A stretch of 6,878 nucleotides of DNA from Enterocloster bolteae (GTDB taxonomy: Bacteria > Bacillota_A > Clostridia > Lachnospirales > Lachnospiraceae): positions 1 through 6,878 of the forward strand of contig JAETTS010000135.1 in assembly GCA_021769025.1 (NCBI GenBank), given 5' to 3'. A model generated the notes under the pieces. That model was not told where the DNA came from, made no database searches, and saw only the letters and a program-made list of their open reading frames with translations. The translations under genes were made by a program, and so were the position numbers. Every line of letters starts with the position of its first letter. The first letter of the stretch is position 1. This document shows, in pieces, positions 5,668-6,878 of the stretch.

Positions 5668-6878
5668 ATGAAGAAAAAAATTGTAGCCCTAGGGCTTTGT
5701 GCGGTTATGGCAGCAGGGGCCGTGACAGGGTGTTCCTCGAAAGACCAGAGCCAGGATACGACAGCGGCCAAGACTGAAGCAGAGACAACGAAAGCAGGTC
5801 AGAGCCAGGAGCAGAAGGAAGAGACTACCAGTGCAGTGGAGGCTTCCGAGGAATTGGAGGGCAGTCTGGTATTTGCTATCTGGGATAACAACCTGATGGA
5901 TTACATCGATGAGAATGATATGGTGGGAAAGTTCCAGGAAAAATATCCCAATGCAGAGATTGAGGTGGAGAAGATCAAGGACGATTCTGAGTATTGGAAC
6001 GCCATGAAGATGCGTACCTCCGCCAATCAGTTGCCAGATGTGATGTTCAACAAACCGTTTACACTGTCCAGATTCAAGGATTATCTTTTGGATCTGTCGG
6101 ACTTGGAGGCAGCAAAGAACAACGAGCTGGCAGCAGGCTATGCTATCGACGGGAAGATTCTGGGTGTGCCTATGACAGCAGGATATGAGTATGTATATTA
6201 CTGGAAAGACATGTTTGAGGAGGCAGGTGTGGAGGTGCCGGATACCTGGGAGGAATTAAAGGCCGCGGCCCAGAGGCTCCAGGATCATTTCGGCAAGGAC
6301 AATCCAGATTTTATGGCGGTGGCCTTAGGCGCAAAGGATGAATGGCCGGACTATCCGTACATGGAATTTATGCCGGCTCTGGAGGGAGGTAATGGCCAGA
6401 ACTGGAACGATATGGCAAAGACAGACGCTCCTTTTGCGGAGGGAACCGATATCCGGAAAGCCTATGATAAGGTAAACGAGCTGTTTACCATGGATGTGTT
6501 TGGGAAGGATCCTCTGGGTATGGGCAACGACCAGGTGACCACCTTGTTTGCCCAGAAGCAGGCTGCAATCCTGGCGCTGGGAGACTGGGGACTGCAGAAC
6601 ATAGAGAACGGGACAGATGATTATTCCCAGCTGGGAACCTTCTACCTACCGGTTCGCGACAGTGAGTCCGATCCGTTCCGGGTGATCGTCCAGGGCGACT
6701 CTTTTATGGGAGTTACCACTCACAGCAAGAATCCAGAGTTGGCCAAGGCATTTGTGGAGTGGTTCTACAGCGAGGAGTGGTATCCGGGATATATCAATTA
6801 TGTATCCAGCGCTTCCTCTATGACCAACTTCCCGAAGGAGAAGGATCCGATTTTGGCGGAGTCCGATGCTCTTCAGCC
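5668..6878 (+). CDS. ABC transporter extracellular solute-binding lipoprotein, family 1 (sugar type), 3' end beyond window
   Basis: This open frame of 403 complete codons runs off the right edge without a stop; family members are usually about 420-470 residues, so only the C-terminal end is missing. The protein begins with MKKK, a hydrophobic stretch and the lipobox VTGC, giving cleavage before C22 and lipid anchoring on the outer face of the membrane. Residues 23-62 are a Ser/Thr/Glu/Gln/Lys-rich tether. The fold then shows family 1 landmarks: QLPDVMF (121-127), GKILGVP (162-168), YYWKDMFEEAG (177-187) and VPDTWEE (190-196). Such proteins capture a sugar or oligosaccharide and deliver it to a CUT1-type permease pair, whose genes would be expected to the right. 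The start has GGGAGG 11 nt upstream. Lying 112 nt after the AraC-type regulator in the same direction, it is the likely target of that two-component system. The substrate is unknown. Confidence 0.93.
   Translation, partial: MKKKIVALGLCAVMAAGAVTGCSSKDQSQDTTAAKTEAETTKAGQSQEQKEETTSAVEASEELEGSLVFAIWDNNLMDYIDENDMVGKFQEKYPNAEIEVEKIKDDSEYWNAMKMRTSANQLPDVMFNKPFTLSRFKDYLLDLSDLEAAKNNELAAGYAIDGKILGVPMTAGYEYVYYWKDMFEEAGVEVPDTWEELKAAAQRLQDHFGKDNPDFMAVALGAKDEWPDYPYMEFMPALEGGNGQNWNDMAKTDAPFAEGTDIRKAYDKVNELFTMDVFGKDPLGMGNDQVTTLFAQKQAAILALGDWGLQNIENGTDDYSQLGTFYLPVRDSESDPFRVIVQGDSFMGVTTHSKNPELAKAFVEWFYSEEWYPGYINYVSSASSMTNFPKEKDPILAESDALQ

Noticed and set aside
5445..5771. Minus-strand open frame of 108 codons across the gap between the regulator and the binding protein
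   Set aside because: It overlaps the convincing ends of two real genes on the plus strand, and its Phe/Ala/Ser-rich translation is what the antisense of such genes gives.

Overview
The window looks like chromosomal DNA of a gut-type Firmicute, most likely a member of the Lachnospiraceae (Enterocloster / Clostridium clostridioforme / Hungatella-like). I infer this from three things: a YesM/YesN-type two-component system beside a sugar-type lipoprotein, a DUF1703-type AAA-ATPase gene of a family common in that group, and strong AGGAGG-like ribosome binding sites with moderate-GC, purine-rich coding strands. The leftmost ~660 nt is visibly more AT-rich than the rest.

Layout. Positions 1-381, minus strand, hold the first 127 codons of a predicted AAA-ATPase / PD-(D/E)XK nuclease-like protein with a GTG start; it runs off the left edge. 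Positions 382-615 are a divergent intergenic region. It contains a long imperfect inverted repeat (441-504) overlapping a good minus-strand promoter, a 13-bp dyad, and a plausible plus-strand promoter. Positions 616-819 are a decayed small reading frame with two in-frame stops. rtcB (RNA 3'-phosphate/5'-OH ligase) follows at 838-2046 with all active-site residues in place.

After an 84-nt spacer with no clear terminator, a second module begins: a two-transmembrane sensor histidine kinase with a Cache-like extracellular domain (2131-3924), an AraC-type response regulator overlapping it by ATGA (3921-5555), and, 112 nt further on, an ABC-transporter solute-binding lipoprotein (5668 to the right edge, incomplete). 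This is the standard arrangement in which a sensor kinase and its AraC-type regulator control uptake of a carbohydrate through a CUT1-type ABC importer. The substrate cannot be read from the sequence.

The genes are of ordinary, known families, and I do not see a clear undescribed system. The parts most worth a second look are the 382-837 region (structured promoter of the AAA-ATPase gene and the decayed gene in front of rtcB) and a 14-nt-period duplication in the linker of the response regulator.
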